Positions 7,469 to 16,095 of a stretch of DNA of 33,048 nucleotides are shown here, piece after piece. Source of the stretch: an uncultured bacterium (lineage in GTDB: Bacteria; Planctomycetota; Phycisphaerae; Phycisphaerales; SM1A02); NCBI GenBank assembly GCA_903919715.1, contig CAIXJC010000018.1, forward strand, positions 1 to 33,048. The letters are read 5' to 3'. The notes under the pieces were generated by a model. It saw nothing but the letters and a program-made list of their open reading frames with translations, did no database searches and had not been told where the DNA came from. Numbering within the stretch: the stretch's first letter is position 1; each line of letters starts with the position of its first letter. The translations under genes and the position numbers were made by a program.

Positions 7469-8456
7469 TCGCTCCCAAGAAAAGGCCCTGAACGCCGCCG
7501 TCGAAATTTGCGGCATCATTCACGAGCTTGAAGTCTTCCAAGCGATATCCGAATTGCACACCAACATTCGGAGTGAACATCGCAGTGATTCCAGCTCGAA
7601 TGAATGTGAAATATTGGCCATTCACGAAATTTGTTCCTGTCCCGCTTGACGCCTCAATCTTGATCATCTCGACCAGTGGCACGCGACCTTTGAAATTGAA
7701 ATCGAGTTCGAGTCCACCGCCGATGCCTGGCATCACTGCATCCATCGACCATGAATCACTCACCCCAGTCGTCTGGTCATTCACAGAGATCGACGCGCTA
7801 TACCAACGCACCGCACCGATTGCCTTAATGCGAAGGTCTGCTTTGTATCCCCCATCGGGCGCCGTATTGCGCGTATTGACGATCGTCGGTCCCCACGGAG
7901 TTTTTTGATCGGCAAAGGGCTGCCAAAGCGTCACGTCGAATTCGCCACCAGCACCTGCAGCTGAATAACTGTTTGAGAGTTGATCACCGACCGAAATCGC
8001 AACGGAACCGTACGCACCACCCGTTGTTGCGGATGTCGTTCCGTCCGTCGAAAAAAACCATCCAGTCAACATCACTTTATAGAAGACGCCCCAAGACGCC
8101 GCGAGTTCGCCACTGAGAGTTGCTTCGTATTCACTCTGCCCCAGCTGATCGTCGATGGTGAAATTCGGACCATTCCATGACGTATTGCCACGCACACGCG
8201 CCATCCAAAGCGCTGGCGAAAAAGTGAGGTTGAAATCACCTGCACTGCGGGTTCCATCAGCCGTCGGCGCCGAATCCGCCGCAGGGACTGCCGCCTCGGT
8301 TGTTGGCGGAGTGGCACTCTGCATTTCGTAAAACGCCAATAAATCAGCAGCCGAAAGTGGCTCAACCGAGATCGGCGCATCGGCGCAAACGATCGAAGAT
8401 GCGACCAACAACGTTGCCCCAAACGGCACGATCAGAGATTTGCGGGTGAAATGCAC
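7455..8456 (-). CDS. Putative outer-membrane beta-barrel protein, unknown function
   Basis: A 333-residue protein not recognised as a named family. It has a signal peptide (about residues 1-25, ending VCADA), a low-complexity Ala/Thr/Pro linker (about residues 45-70), and then alternating hydrophobic/aromatic strands rich in Gly, Ser and Thr (FNLTFSPALWMAR, GVFYKVMLTGWFF). The end GLFLGANVKF has the terminal Phe typical of outer-membrane proteins recognised by the BAM machinery. It is therefore probably a beta-barrel in the outer membrane. It starts with GTG, and a strong AAGGAGGT lies 11 nt upstream. That Shine-Dalgarno sits inside the first codons of the divergent release-factor-like gene, whose ATG overlaps this start codon region. 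Confidence 0.7.
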   Translation of the reverse strand: MHFTRKSLIVPFGATLLVASSIVCADAPISVEPLSAADLLAFYEMQSATPPTTEAAVPAADSAPTADGTRSAGDFNLTFSPALWMARVRGNTSWNGPNFTIDDQLGQSEYEATLSGELAASWGVFYKVMLTGWFFSTDGTTSATTGGAYGSVAISVGDQLSNSYSAAGAGGEFDVTLWQPFADQKTPWGPTIVNTRNTAPDGGYKADLRIKAIGAVRWYSASISVNDQTTGVSDSWSMDAVMPGIGGGLELDFNFKGRVPLVEMIKIEASSGTGTNFVNGQYFTFIRAGITAMFTPNVGVQFGYRLEDFKLVNDAANFDGGVQGLFLGANVKF

Positions 8457-8939
8457 GGCGTGAGCCTACCTCCTTCCATTCGACCTTCCCATGCGATCTC
8501 CCTCGGCCCATTGGCGTGGGTGCTTCCGATGGCGCTGCATTTTTCGTATGCGCGCTCAGGCGGACCCGGCGGACAAAATGTGAACAAGGTGGAATCAAAG
8601 GCGCAACTGCGCGTGGCGATCGTGTCGATTGGTGGACTTGATCACGGAGGCCGAATGCGACTTGCGCGTATGGCTGAATCGCACTTGCACGGCGGCGATC
8701 CAGACGACCCAATGTCGATCGAATCGCCACATGCCGAAATTCGATTTTCGGCGGAAGAGCATCGATCGCAGCGTGCAAATCACGATGAATGTATTGCGCG
8801 ACTTCATGACCTTGTCCTGCGCGCGGCAGTCGTGCCACGAAGGCGGCGCAAAACGAAACCAACGCGTGGATCGCGCGAGCGGCGATTGGAGTCGAAGAAA
8901 ATCCAAGGCGAAAAGAAAGAGCGACGACGAAAGGATTGA
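8451..8939 (+). CDS. GGQ-domain peptidyl-tRNA hydrolase, ArfB/YaeJ-like
   Basis: A 162-residue protein with the class I release-factor catalytic motif in SGGPGGQNVNKVESKAQLR, at about residues 36-54. It ends in a long basic tail (RRRRKTKPTRGSRERRLESKK). Short proteins with a GGQ domain and a basic tail but no codon-recognition domain are the ArfB/YaeJ type. These rescue stalled ribosomes by hydrolysing peptidyl-tRNA, the tail threading into the empty mRNA channel. ATG 8451 is the longest start. GTG 8460 is also possible, and the ATG at 8529 would leave a very short lead into the GGQ loop. The gene is divergent from the beta-barrel gene, with overlapping starts. Confidence 0.85.
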   Translation: MHGVSLPPSIRPSHAISLGPLAWVLPMALHFSYARSGGPGGQNVNKVESKAQLRVAIVSIGGLDHGGRMRLARMAESHLHGGDPDDPMSIESPHAEIRFSAEEHRSQRANHDECIARLHDLVLRAAVVPRRRRKTKPTRGSRERRLESKKIQGEKKERRRKD

Positions 8940-9027
8940 TTGCGCGGAGTACTGCGACCGCACTGCGATTTGCATGAGTGGACGAATGACTCGAAATCGA
9001 ATCGCAGAGTCAATCCGCATCAGCGAT

Positions 9028-9120
9028 AGCCGCGGAAAGTCCTCTCGGTGCTCAGACAGTCCTCGACGACCGACACGATCTGTTTATTCGACGATTGATT
9101 GCAAATTCCGTCAGTCGCCT
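9028..9120 (+). repeat. Dispersed repeat A, copy 1
   Basis: This segment aligns with the reverse complement of 32,819-32,945. By hand about 56 of the first 65 bases agree, including the blocks GGAAAGTCCTC, CGGTGCTCA and CCGACACGATC. The match continues with indels to CAGTCGCCT. Copy 1 lacks the distal arm that makes copy 2 a long hairpin. It lies just after the release-factor-like gene. Confidence 0.8.
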
Positions 9121-9128
9121 CATACCAC

Positions 9129-9219
9129 AGACTGATTTGACCCCTGGCGAGTTTGCAAGCCGAGCCAGTCTGCGCCAAGCTCAGCGCAGCATGTTTGAGC
9201 CCAGGGGGCGAATCAGTCT
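9129..9219. repeat. Repeat B, copy 1: hairpin with about 20-bp imperfect arms
   Basis: The arm at 9129-9148 (starting AGACTGATT) pairs with 9199-9219 (ending AATCAGTCT) with a few mismatches. The roughly 50-nt loop contains a smaller CTGCGC/GCGCAG-type stem. Bases 9184-9202 recur exactly, inverted, at 33,026-33,044, so this too is a dispersed family. It lies 3' of purM (-) and 3' of the release-factor-like gene (+), so it could also act as a bidirectional terminator, though no T-run follows. Confidence 0.75.
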
Positions 9220-9295
9220 TTGGCACTGCACTGCATGCCTGAGCGCTAGGACATTTGTCCTGCAGCGTTGGCATCGAACTCCACTCGACACGCAA

Positions 9296-10375
9296 TCACT
9301 TCATTCGTACTTCGCCAGTCCCCTTTTCAATGACTCCAATGACAGTCGGATTTTCACCTGCTCGCTTCAACTTCTTCATCATGCTCGAAGCGTGATCTGG
9401 GCGCGCGATGATCGTGTAACCAATTCCCATATTGAACACGCGAAACATCTCGGCTTCTTCGACTCCGCCATGTTGCTGAAGAAATGGGAAGATCGCTGGC
9501 GGAGTCCACGATGATTTTTCGATCACTGCATCGACCGACTTCGGGAGCGCGCGACAAACATTGCCCGGCAGTCCGCCGCCAGTGATGTGTGCCATACCGC
9601 TAATCGCCTTCTTCTTGCGAAAACTCTCGACCAATTTGACGATCGACTTGGCGTAAATCCGCGTTGGTTCCATAAGAATCTCGCTGAGTGTTCGTTCACC
9701 AAGCTGCGGATATTTCGCATTGAGATCCAAGCCCGCATCGCGGACGATTCGACGCACCAGCGTGTATCCGTTTGAATGCACTCCAGAACTTTCTAAGCCA
9801 ATGATCACATCGTTCTTCTTGACACGAGTTGCATCGATGATGTTGTCGTACTCCACGACGCCCACGCAGAATCCTGCGATATCAAAATCTCCAGGCTTGT
9901 AAATATCTGGCATTTCAGCGCACTCGCCTCCAAGCAATGCGCATCCTGCGATCTCGCATCCTCGAGCAACACCTTCAATCATTGCGCTTGTTTCCGCAGG
10001 CTGCAACTTTGAGAGCCCGAGATAGTCCAAGAAGAAGAGCGGCTCCGCCCCTTGCACGATCAGATCATTCACATTCATCGCAACGCAGTCGATTCCGACC
10101 GAGTCGTACATGCGGCGCTCCGCCGCCATCAGCACTTTCGTGCCGACCCCATCGGTGCATGCAACGAGCACTGGCCTCTTGTAATTGCGGCGCATGCTCT
10201 TCTTGCTGAAATCCAACTGGAACAATCCTGCGAATGCGCCGTGGCGCCCAAGGACGCGCGAACTGTGTGTCCGCTTCAAAACTGGCTGAATGAGATCAAC
10301 GACCTCATCACCAGCGTCAATATTCACTCCTGCATCTCGGTAAGTCAGACCTTTGGTTACTGGGGAAGCGCTCAT
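9296..10375 (-). CDS. purM: Phosphoribosylformylglycinamidine cyclo-ligase (AIR synthetase)
   Basis: A 359-residue protein that catalyses ATP-dependent closure of FGAM to AIR in purine biosynthesis, in the cytoplasm as a homodimer. Family signatures are [16 protein letters not shown] at the N-terminus, [61 protein letters not shown] and [11 protein letters not shown] chose the ATG at 10,375, with a G-rich stretch immediately upstream, because it begins shortly before the conserved start; the frame is open to 10,402. It is divergent from sucD, with 51 bp between the starts. No other pur genes are nearby. Confidence 0.95.
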   Translation of the reverse strand: MSASPVTKGLTYRDAGVNIDAGDEVVDLIQPVLKRTHSSRVLGRHGAFAGLFQLDFSKKSMRRNYKRPVLVACTDGVGTKVLMAAERRMYDSVGIDCVAMNVNDLIVQGAEPLFFLDYLGLSKLQPAETSAMIEGVARGCEIAGCALLGGECAEMPDIYKPGDFDIAGFCVGVVEYDNIIDATRVKKNDVIIGLESSGVHSNGYTLVRRIVRDAGLDLNAKYPQLGERTLSEILMEPTRIYAKSIVKLVESFRKKKAISGMAHITGGGLPGNVCRALPKSVDAVIEKSSWTPPAIFPFLQQHGGVEEAEMFRVFNMGIGYTIIARPDHASSMMKKLKRAGENPTVIGVIEKGTGEVRMK

Positions 10376-10409
10376 CCCCCCATTACACACGATTCCTGCC
10401 AAATCGGTC

Positions 10410-10421
10410 TATGCTCCCCTC
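10410..10421 (+). promoter_or_regulatory. -10 box for sucD predicting an ultra-short leader
   Basis: TATGCT at 10,410-10,415 ends 11 nt before the sucD ATG. The 11-nt interval is pyrimidine-rich (cccctccccat) with no Shine-Dalgarno. The spacing is the same as for ispE in this window. No convincing -35 box is visible. Confidence 0.35.
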
Positions 10422-10426
10422 CCCAT

Positions 10427-11359
10427 ATGTCCATTCTCATCGATAGCAATACTCGGGTCCTTTGCCAGGGCATCACCGGAACCGCCGGAGCATTTCACAC
10501 CAAGGGCTGCTTGGAATACGGCACCCAAATGGTTGGCGGAACAACTCCGGGCAAGGGCGGTCAACGAGACGCCAATGGCTTGCCGATTTTCGAGACGATG
10601 CACGACGCAGTCAAGGCGACTGGCGCAACCGCAACAATGATTTTCGTGCCGCCTCCATTCGCTGGCGATGCGATCATTGAAGCTGCTGATGCGGGAATCG
10701 GATTGATCTGCGCGATCACCGAAGGCATCCCAGTACAAGACATGATTCGCGTTCGTGCGATGCTTCAAAAATATCCCAACAGCACATTGGTGGGACCAAA
10801 TTGCCCAGGCGTGATTACTCCAGGCAGAAAAGTCGGCGACAATAAATACGAAGGCGGATGCAAGATCGGAATTATGCCTGGCTACATCCACATGCATCGC
10901 ATTGATGCGCCATCGCGAAAAGCGGTCGGAATTGTCAGCCGCTCTGGAACACTGACATACGAAGCCGTCTGGCAATGTTCGGCACGCGGAATCGGACAGA
11001 CAACATGCGTTGGCATCGGCGGCGATCCAGTCAAAGGTTTGGATTTCACTGACCTACTTGAACTGTTTACTGCGGATCCAGATACGAGCGCGATCGTGAT
11101 GATCGGTGAAATCGGCGGAAGTGCAGAAGTCGACGGCGGCCGATGGCTCCAGGCAAATTCGAAGAAGCCAGTCATTGCATTTATTGCTGGTCGTACTGCG
11201 CCTGCTGGTCGACGCATGGGACATGCAGGTGCGATCGTCGGCGGCGCCGAAGACACAGCGCAAGCGAAGATCGATGCACTGCGCGAAATGGGAGTTCAAG
11301 TTGCCGAAAGTCCAGCCGATATGGGCGCGCTGACGGCAAAAGCGCTTGGCTTGAACTGA
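10427..11359 (+). CDS. sucD: Succinyl-CoA synthetase alpha subunit
   Basis: A 310-residue protein. The alpha subunit carries the CoA site and the phospho-histidine of succinyl-CoA synthetase (TCA cycle, substrate-level phosphorylation). The start [15 protein letters not shown] matches the family; the frame open upstream of it is antisense to purM and I reject it. Motifs: [35 protein letters not shown], and [11 protein letters not shown] with the active-site His266. Compared with the E. coli protein (289 residues) there is an insertion of about 10 residues after GVITPG and a few more after PGYIH. No sucC lies in the window, although the two subunit genes are usually adjacent. Confidence 0.95.
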   Translation: MSILIDSNTRVLCQGITGTAGAFHTKGCLEYGTQMVGGTTPGKGGQRDANGLPIFETMHDAVKATGATATMIFVPPPFAGDAIIEAADAGIGLICAITEGIPVQDMIRVRAMLQKYPNSTLVGPNCPGVITPGRKVGDNKYEGGCKIGIMPGYIHMHRIDAPSRKAVGIVSRSGTLTYEAVWQCSARGIGQTTCVGIGGDPVKGLDFTDLLELFTADPDTSAIVMIGEIGGSAEVDGGRWLQANSKKPVIAFIAGRTAPAGRRMGHAGAIVGGAEDTAQAKIDALREMGVQVAESPADMGALTAKALGLN

Positions 11360-11437
11360 CCATTTTCGGGGGACACTTCAGCGAATTGCTCGATTTGCCA
11401 CCCGCGTCGGGGCGATCGCAAGCGTACGATTTCGCGC

Positions 11438-12481
11438 ATGAGAATCAGAAATCTATTTATTGCATTCGCGACGATCGCAGTCGGAGTCGCCTTCTCGTTG
11501 GGCGCACGAGCAACCGACGACAGGGTCGCGCCACCGATTTCTCCAATTGTTACGCCACTTGTTACGCCGTCGGTTACGCAAGCACCGATTGCGACTGGAC
11601 ATCTTTATGACCGCATTGCGGTCGTGGGAGCAAGCGCATCGGACGGCTTTGGAGTTTCTGTCCGCGAGGATGCACCTGCGATCGATTCCAACCCGCCTGT
11701 AAAAAAGCGAACGCCGACGCGACTGAATCTCGCCGATGTTCTGCGATATGCCGCACGACCTTCAACGATCGATGGCGCGTCTGCGATGACGACCATCATT
11801 CATCACTATGCCAGCGGCTTTTTCTTTGCCAACCCTGGCCCTGTTGGGCGCAGCGAAATCGATCGATCGCTGGCGATCAATCCGACGCTCGTTCTTGGAC
11901 TCGACTTTTTGTTTTGGTACGTCTATGGAACGGTAACGGCAGATGGCAAGCCGATGGTCACTGCTCCGGATCGACTCGCAAACCTCGATGCAGGATTAGC
12001 TCAACTTGATCGGCTTGTGTCGGCTGGAATTCCGCTGGTCATTGCAGACATCCCCGACATGCACGATGCGATCGGCAAGATGCTTTCCGAGAGTCAAGTG
12101 CCTGAAGTCGACGCGCTCGCGCCGATCAATGCACGAATCGCTCAATGGGTAAAGGCGCGGCCGACCGTCACGATCATGCCCCTTTCGCACATTCTGACGG
12201 CGCTCAAGTCTGGCGGCGTCATCGAACTCGCAGGGCGAACATGGGATCCTGCCGAATTAGGCGAGTTGCTTCAGAATGACCAGTTGCATCCGACGTTTGC
12301 TGGGACCGTCATCATCGCAGCAGGCTTGATCGACTTGGCAAGAACCAACGACGCGTCTCTCACGCCGCCATTTGAATTCAAGCCAAAGGCGATTCGCGAA
12401 AGAGCGCTCGCGAAATCCGCAGCGAAGAAAGACTCCAAGCCAGAGTCGCCCGCTACTGCAGGGTCGACAACAGTTCGTTGA
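11438..12481 (+). CDS. SGNH/GDSL-like hydrolase, exported
   Basis: A 347-residue protein with a signal peptide (about residues 1-26, ending LGARA). A short Pro/Thr/Val-rich repeat (SPIVTPLVTPSVT) follows. The body resembles the SGNH fold: block I is IAVVGASASDGFG (Ser nucleophile in a GAS context instead of GDS), and block V is DQLHPT, supplying the Asp-His pair. SGNH enzymes are esterases, lipases or carbohydrate deacetylases; the substrate here is unknown. The C-terminus is a Lys/Ser-rich tail. A TACGAT hexamer ends 7 nt before the ATG and there is no Shine-Dalgarno, so a leaderless mRNA is possible. The 3' end overlaps the convergent exported-protein gene by 29 bp. Confidence 0.75.
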   Translation: MRIRNLFIAFATIAVGVAFSLGARATDDRVAPPISPIVTPLVTPSVTQAPIATGHLYDRIAVVGASASDGFGVSVREDAPAIDSNPPVKKRTPTRLNLADVLRYAARPSTIDGASAMTTIIHHYASGFFFANPGPVGRSEIDRSLAINPTLVLGLDFLFWYVYGTVTADGKPMVTAPDRLANLDAGLAQLDRLVSAGIPLVIADIPDMHDAIGKMLSESQVPEVDALAPINARIAQWVKARPTVTIMPLSHILTALKSGGVIELAGRTWDPAELGELLQNDQLHPTFAGTVIIAAGLIDLARTNDASLTPPFEFKPKAIRERALAKSAAKKDSKPESPATAGSTTVR

Positions 12482-14489
12482 GATGCTTGCGTGACTCTTC
12501 GTCGGTCGTCCGCACAAGCCAACTGCCAACCGCCTCACGCGCCGCGTTCACTCCTGCGATTCGTTTGATTTCGGGAGCCAACCGCGAGAGATCAACCGCT
12601 GGCCGCACTGGGCGAACTTGCGTTAAAAACCAATCCAGTTGAGCGCGATCTTTAATCGACGCAAGTTGCTGCGTCCACAACTGCCACAGCATGTCCTTCT
12701 CAATCGGCGTGGGCGAAGGAATCATGCGATATGCCGCCAGGAACACATCACTTTGTCGCTGACGAAAAAGTGGCCCAAGAGCAATTGGAGCGCACACAGT
12801 CGCAATCGCTTCGCTCTTGCTCGCAGCGACTGCCCAAAGTTGCGTTGCCATCGAATCATCGCCAGTCCGAACGACATCGCCCAGCGCTCGTGCATAATCC
12901 GCAGCTGCGCCAGATGTTTTCGTAGCGATCAACGCCGCACGTGCGCTCTCCTTCACATCCGTTTCGCCCTTCGCCGCATCAAGCGCAGGAGATGCAAGCC
13001 GAGGTGGTGACGGCATCGTTGGCGAAGGAATCACCATCAACGGATCGCCGATCAACATGACGCGCCATGACGCATCGATGGGACCATCGCACCAACGACT
13101 TGCCACAAGGAATGGAATCATGTTGGCCATGCGCGTCGCAACAACGCTTGGCGGAACGAATGCGATCAAGAATGGCTCAAACACGCTGCCCGCATAGGCA
13201 TACACGCCGTGCTCCAACCAACGACCGCCCAAAGAATCCCGTTGTTCAGCCGCCGTCAAACTCCACGAATGAATCAAGTGCATCGCCATCGGGCGCTGAA
13301 GCATCGGCACATCTTCTGGGTAACACTGCACAGACTGCCACATCTTGAAAAAGTCCACATTACCCATCGTGTTCATGTACAGAACATCCGGCTTGAAACC
13401 ACCCATCAACATATTGAGCCACGCAACTTCTGATGCTTGCGGACCTGAAAAATCCGCTGTTTCAAATCCTTCGTGCTGAAGTGCGGTTGCCGATTCGGTC
13501 GTCGAATAACGGGCCCACTCGCCGTCCGACTGATACGTATTGATCATCCAAATAGAGTGCGGCGAGAGATAGAGACTGCACATCGCCATATATGCGCAGC
13601 GAACTTCATCTCCAAAAATCGATGAAGCGATCGCCCACCGATGACCGTCTGGAATTCTGCATAGCGCATCTGTCACGGCGATCGGCTCGCCAGGCTTTGG
13701 ATTAGATCCCTCTGGCGGGGCCCACTGCGGCCCAGGGGGAACGACCGCTTTTGCGGGCATTGTTCGGCAAATTGTGACCGCATCAATTGCGTCACCGAGT
13801 GCGCTGTATCCCAGCGTCGTCGTGCGCGCAGCATCTTCGATTCGCGCCGAGAGCGCTTCGAATTGTTGCGCATTCATTGTTGCACTCGGAGGATCGAATG
13901 GGTCATCAAGCCAACTCAATACCTGACCGTGACCTGCGGCAAGCGCGATGGCTGCGGTCCACGCAGAATCATCCATACTTGCAAGAACAATCCCCATCGG
14001 CTCGAAATGCGCCGAAGCAAATGCCTGCGCTGGATTTTGCGGATTCGCATCGCTCCCTGGAACGGTCCAAGACTGCGTGAGCGCGTTCTTTGCCAGTGCC
14101 TTGCGCTCGTCCAAACTTGCTGGCATCGCACCAATCGACGATCGTCGGATGACCTTGCTCGGCTTGAAGGCTCGCACGAACATCGGCGTATAGAGATCGT
14201 CCTCGATCAACACTGGCCAACGCCCGCGCAAAGTCCACCTAGAAATTTCGTCCAAGTACGTCGCTGCATCTGGAACCAAGACGACCTTGTCGATCATCGC
14301 GATTCGCATCCTGACTTGAAATGAACGCAACCCCATTTGCATCTGCCACGAAACTGGCATCTTCTGGCGAGCGACTGGCGGAGGAGCCTGAGTTGGCGCC
14401 GCTTGCGGTGCACTCACTGGAACAGGCGATTGCGCAAAGAGACCCGTTGCGGTCAGCAGAATCAGGCACAGACTGCACAGAGTTTTCAT
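12453..14489 (-). CDS. Exported protein of unknown function, last gene of glp cluster
   Basis: A 678-residue protein with a signal peptide MKTLCSLCLILLTATGLFA, then a Pro/Ala-rich linker. I do not recognise a named family with confidence. The N-terminal part (VVLVPDAATYLDEISRW, RWPVLIEDD) looks like an alpha/beta domain. The middle-to-C-terminal part contains MHLIHSWS, LEHGVYAYAGSVFEPF and WRVMLIGDPLMVIP. The last motif recalls the GDPL-type ending of caspase/gingipain-like domains in some planctomycete exported proteins, but no convincing His-Cys dyad is visible, so this is only a suggestion. The final 150 residues are helical. The start is the ATG at 14,489, 22 bp after the glpD stop; the longer upstream open frame runs antisense-free through glpD in another frame and is a shadow. 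Confidence 0.65.
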   Translation of the reverse strand: MKTLCSLCLILLTATGLFAQSPVPVSAPQAAPTQAPPPVARQKMPVSWQMQMGLRSFQVRMRIAMIDKVVLVPDAATYLDEISRWTLRGRWPVLIEDDLYTPMFVRAFKPSKVIRRSSIGAMPASLDERKALAKNALTQSWTVPGSDANPQNPAQAFASAHFEPMGIVLASMDDSAWTAAIALAAGHGQVLSWLDDPFDPPSATMNAQQFEALSARIEDAARTTTLGYSALGDAIDAVTICRTMPAKAVVPPGPQWAPPEGSNPKPGEPIAVTDALCRIPDGHRWAIASSIFGDEVRCAYMAMCSLYLSPHSIWMINTYQSDGEWARYSTTESATALQHEGFETADFSGPQASEVAWLNMLMGGFKPDVLYMNTMGNVDFFKMWQSVQCYPEDVPMLQRPMAMHLIHSWSLTAAEQRDSLGGRWLEHGVYAYAGSVFEPFLIAFVPPSVVATRMANMIPFLVASRWCDGPIDASWRVMLIGDPLMVIPSPTMPSPPRLASPALDAAKGETDVKESARAALIATKTSGAAADYARALGDVVRTGDDSMATQLWAVAASKSEAIATVCAPIALGPLFRQRQSDVFLAAYRMIPSPTPIEKDMLWQLWTQQLASIKDRAQLDWFLTQVRPVRPAVDLSRLAPEIKRIAGVNAAREAVGSWLVRTTDEESRKHLNELLSTLQ

Positions 14490-14511
14490 GGCAAAAAGAT
14501 ACAGCCCCAGA

Positions 14512-16095
14512 TCACTGAGCGAGTTGATACCCCTTGGCGATTTTGCGGAATTCCTCAGCATCTTTCGCCGCCCAAGCGGAATCTCGTCCAAGTTCCTTCG
14601 CCAGAATCGCTGCGACTGCATCAGCCGAGTCGAACGCTGCCTTCGCATCCAAGAGCAAACTTCGAGTGCGGCGGGCCAAGACGTCATCGACTGAACGCGC
14701 CATCTCATGGCGAGCCGCGTGCGCAACGACTCCCAGCGGATACGGCAATCGCGCATGCAATGGTTGACTCCAACTCGCATGTTCGCCGCAGACAGCTCGC
14801 ACAATCGGCGCATCGCTTCCATACACGCGTAGCCAATCTTCGCTTGGCATCGCAGTGTCATCGCGCGCAATCCAACCTCGCACATGCAACGATTCTGTGC
14901 CGCATGCACGACGATCGAGTTGTCCAACATCGATCACCCTCGCCATCGTGTCTTCCGCCATCCGCCGATAGGTCGTCCACTTGCCGCCCATGATCGACAC
15001 CATCCCACTTGCGCTCACAACAACCTTGTGCGAACGCGAGATCGACTTCGATGGCGAATCGACGCCGCTCTCATGGACAAGCGGTCGCATCCCCGCATAG
15101 ACCGCGCGGACATCGGCACGAGTTGGTTCGCGTTCGAGATATCGCCCAGCATTGCGAAGAATGAATTCAATCTCTTCGGGCAGTGCGCGAGGTTCGATTT
15201 CCGCCTGTTTCATAGGCGTATCCGTCGTTCCGACAACGACCCTGCCATGCCAAGGGATGACGAAGAGCACTCGGCCATCATCCGTATGAGGCACCATGAT
15301 TGCGCGCTGGCTGGGTTGCAAAGTTCGATCGAAGACCAGATGGACCCCTTGTGCAGGCTCAATCATGCGTGGCGTCTTGCCATCGTCCAAGAGTCGCAGT
15401 TCATCCGAGAAAATCCCACACGCATTCACGACGACGGTGGCACGCATCTCGATGGTTCGCCCACTCTCGCCGTCCACCGCACGTACTCCATGAACCATGC
15501 CATGCGAATCCTTCAGTAATTCCTTTACACGGCACTGATTGATGACGACGGCGCCCAAGTCTGCGGCAGTACGCGCGAGCGAAATCGCCATGCGAGCATC
15601 GTCAAATTGTCCGTCGTGATACTCAATACTTCCAAGCAGCCCTTCGCGGGAAACATTGGGTATCGCATCAATCGTTTGTGCGGTTGAAAGGAACTTGCTC
15701 GGCGCCAAATTTCGTTTGCCCGCAAGCAGGTCATACAACTTCAGTCCTGCGCCATAAAAAGGACCTTCCCACCATGTGTATCGAGGCACAAGAAAGGCTA
15801 AATCATGCACTAAATGTGGCGCATTCTCATGCATCAATCCTCGTTCATGCAACGCCTCCATCACGAGTGCAATATCCAACTGCTCCAAATATCGAACGCC
15901 GCCGTGAACAAGCTTTGTACTTCGACTTGATGTGCCCTTGGCGAAATCGTGCGCTTCAACAAGGCATGTGGAATATCCACGCTCAGCCGCATCGACCGCA
16001 ACGCCAAGCCCCGTCGCTCCACCTCCGACAACCAAGACATCGAAGGACTTCCCATCTGCGAGAGCCAACATCTGTGCACGTGAAAAATCGCTCAC
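14512..16095 (-). CDS. glpD: Glycerol-3-phosphate dehydrogenase, FAD-dependent
   Basis: A 527-residue respiratory enzyme that oxidises sn-glycerol 3-phosphate to dihydroxyacetone phosphate and passes electrons to quinone at the membrane. The FAD-binding motif [21 protein letters not shown] is near residue 22. Family motifs are [47 protein letters not shown] and GTTDTPM, followed by a C-terminal helical domain. I chose the GTG at 16,095: it overlaps the glpK stop as GTGA, and GGGAGGA lies 8 nt upstream inside the end of glpK. A GTG five codons earlier is also open. Overlap with glpK implies coupled translation in a glycerol-utilisation operon. Confidence 0.93.
   Translation of the reverse strand: MSDFSRAQMLALADGKSFDVLVVGGGATGLGVAVDAAERGYSTCLVEAHDFAKGTSSRSTKLVHGGVRYLEQLDIALVMEALHERGLMHENAPHLVHDLAFLVPRYTWWEGPFYGAGLKLYDLLAGKRNLAPSKFLSTAQTIDAIPNVSREGLLGSIEYHDGQFDDARMAISLARTAADLGAVVINQCRVKELLKDSHGMVHGVRAVDGESGRTIEMRATVVVNACGIFSDELRLLDDGKTPRMIEPAQGVHLVFDRTLQPSQRAIMVPHTDDGRVLFVIPWHGRVVVGTTDTPMKQAEIEPRALPEEIEFILRNAGRYLEREPTRADVRAVYAGMRPLVHESGVDSPSKSISRSHKVVVSASGMVSIMGGKWTTYRRMAEDTMARVIDVGQLDRRACGTESLHVRGWIARDDTAMPSEDWLRVYGSDAPIVRAVCGEHASWSQPLHARLPYPLGVVAHAARHEMARSVDDVLARRTRSLLLDAKAAFDSADAVAAILAKELGRDSAWAAKDAEEFRKIAKGYQLAQ

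Larger units (their letters stand above)
8940..9295. other. Non-genic interval carrying dispersed palindromic repeats
   Basis: No convincing gene lies in these 356 bp. The small open frames here run through the repeats or extend antisense into neighbouring genes. The interval contains repeat A (9028-9120) and hairpin repeat B (9129-9219), described separately. Bases 8940-9027 and 9220-9295 show nothing I can name. Confidence 0.7.

Noticed and set aside
8974-9135. Possible 53-residue Arg/Ser-rich peptide starting at ATG 8974
   Set aside because: No Shine-Dalgarno or family match, and most of it is repeat A. Kept only as a hint in the finding on copy 1.
9028-9219. Integron attC-like sites
   Set aside because: The palindromes lack recognisable core-site pairs (GTTRRRY/RYYYAAC), their internal sequence is conserved, and there is no integrase or cassette-like gene array.
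9020-9295. Minus-strand 91-residue frame between purM and the release-factor-like gene
   Set aside because: It runs through both repeat elements. Against the matching frame in copy 2, most changes alter the amino acid, so it does not look conserved as protein.
10052-10426. N-terminal extension of the sucD frame
   Set aside because: It is antisense to purM, and the SucD family N-terminus MSILID begins at 10,427.
14490-14930. N-terminal extension of the 678-residue exported protein
   Set aside because: It lies inside glpD in another frame, and a clear signal peptide begins at 14,489.
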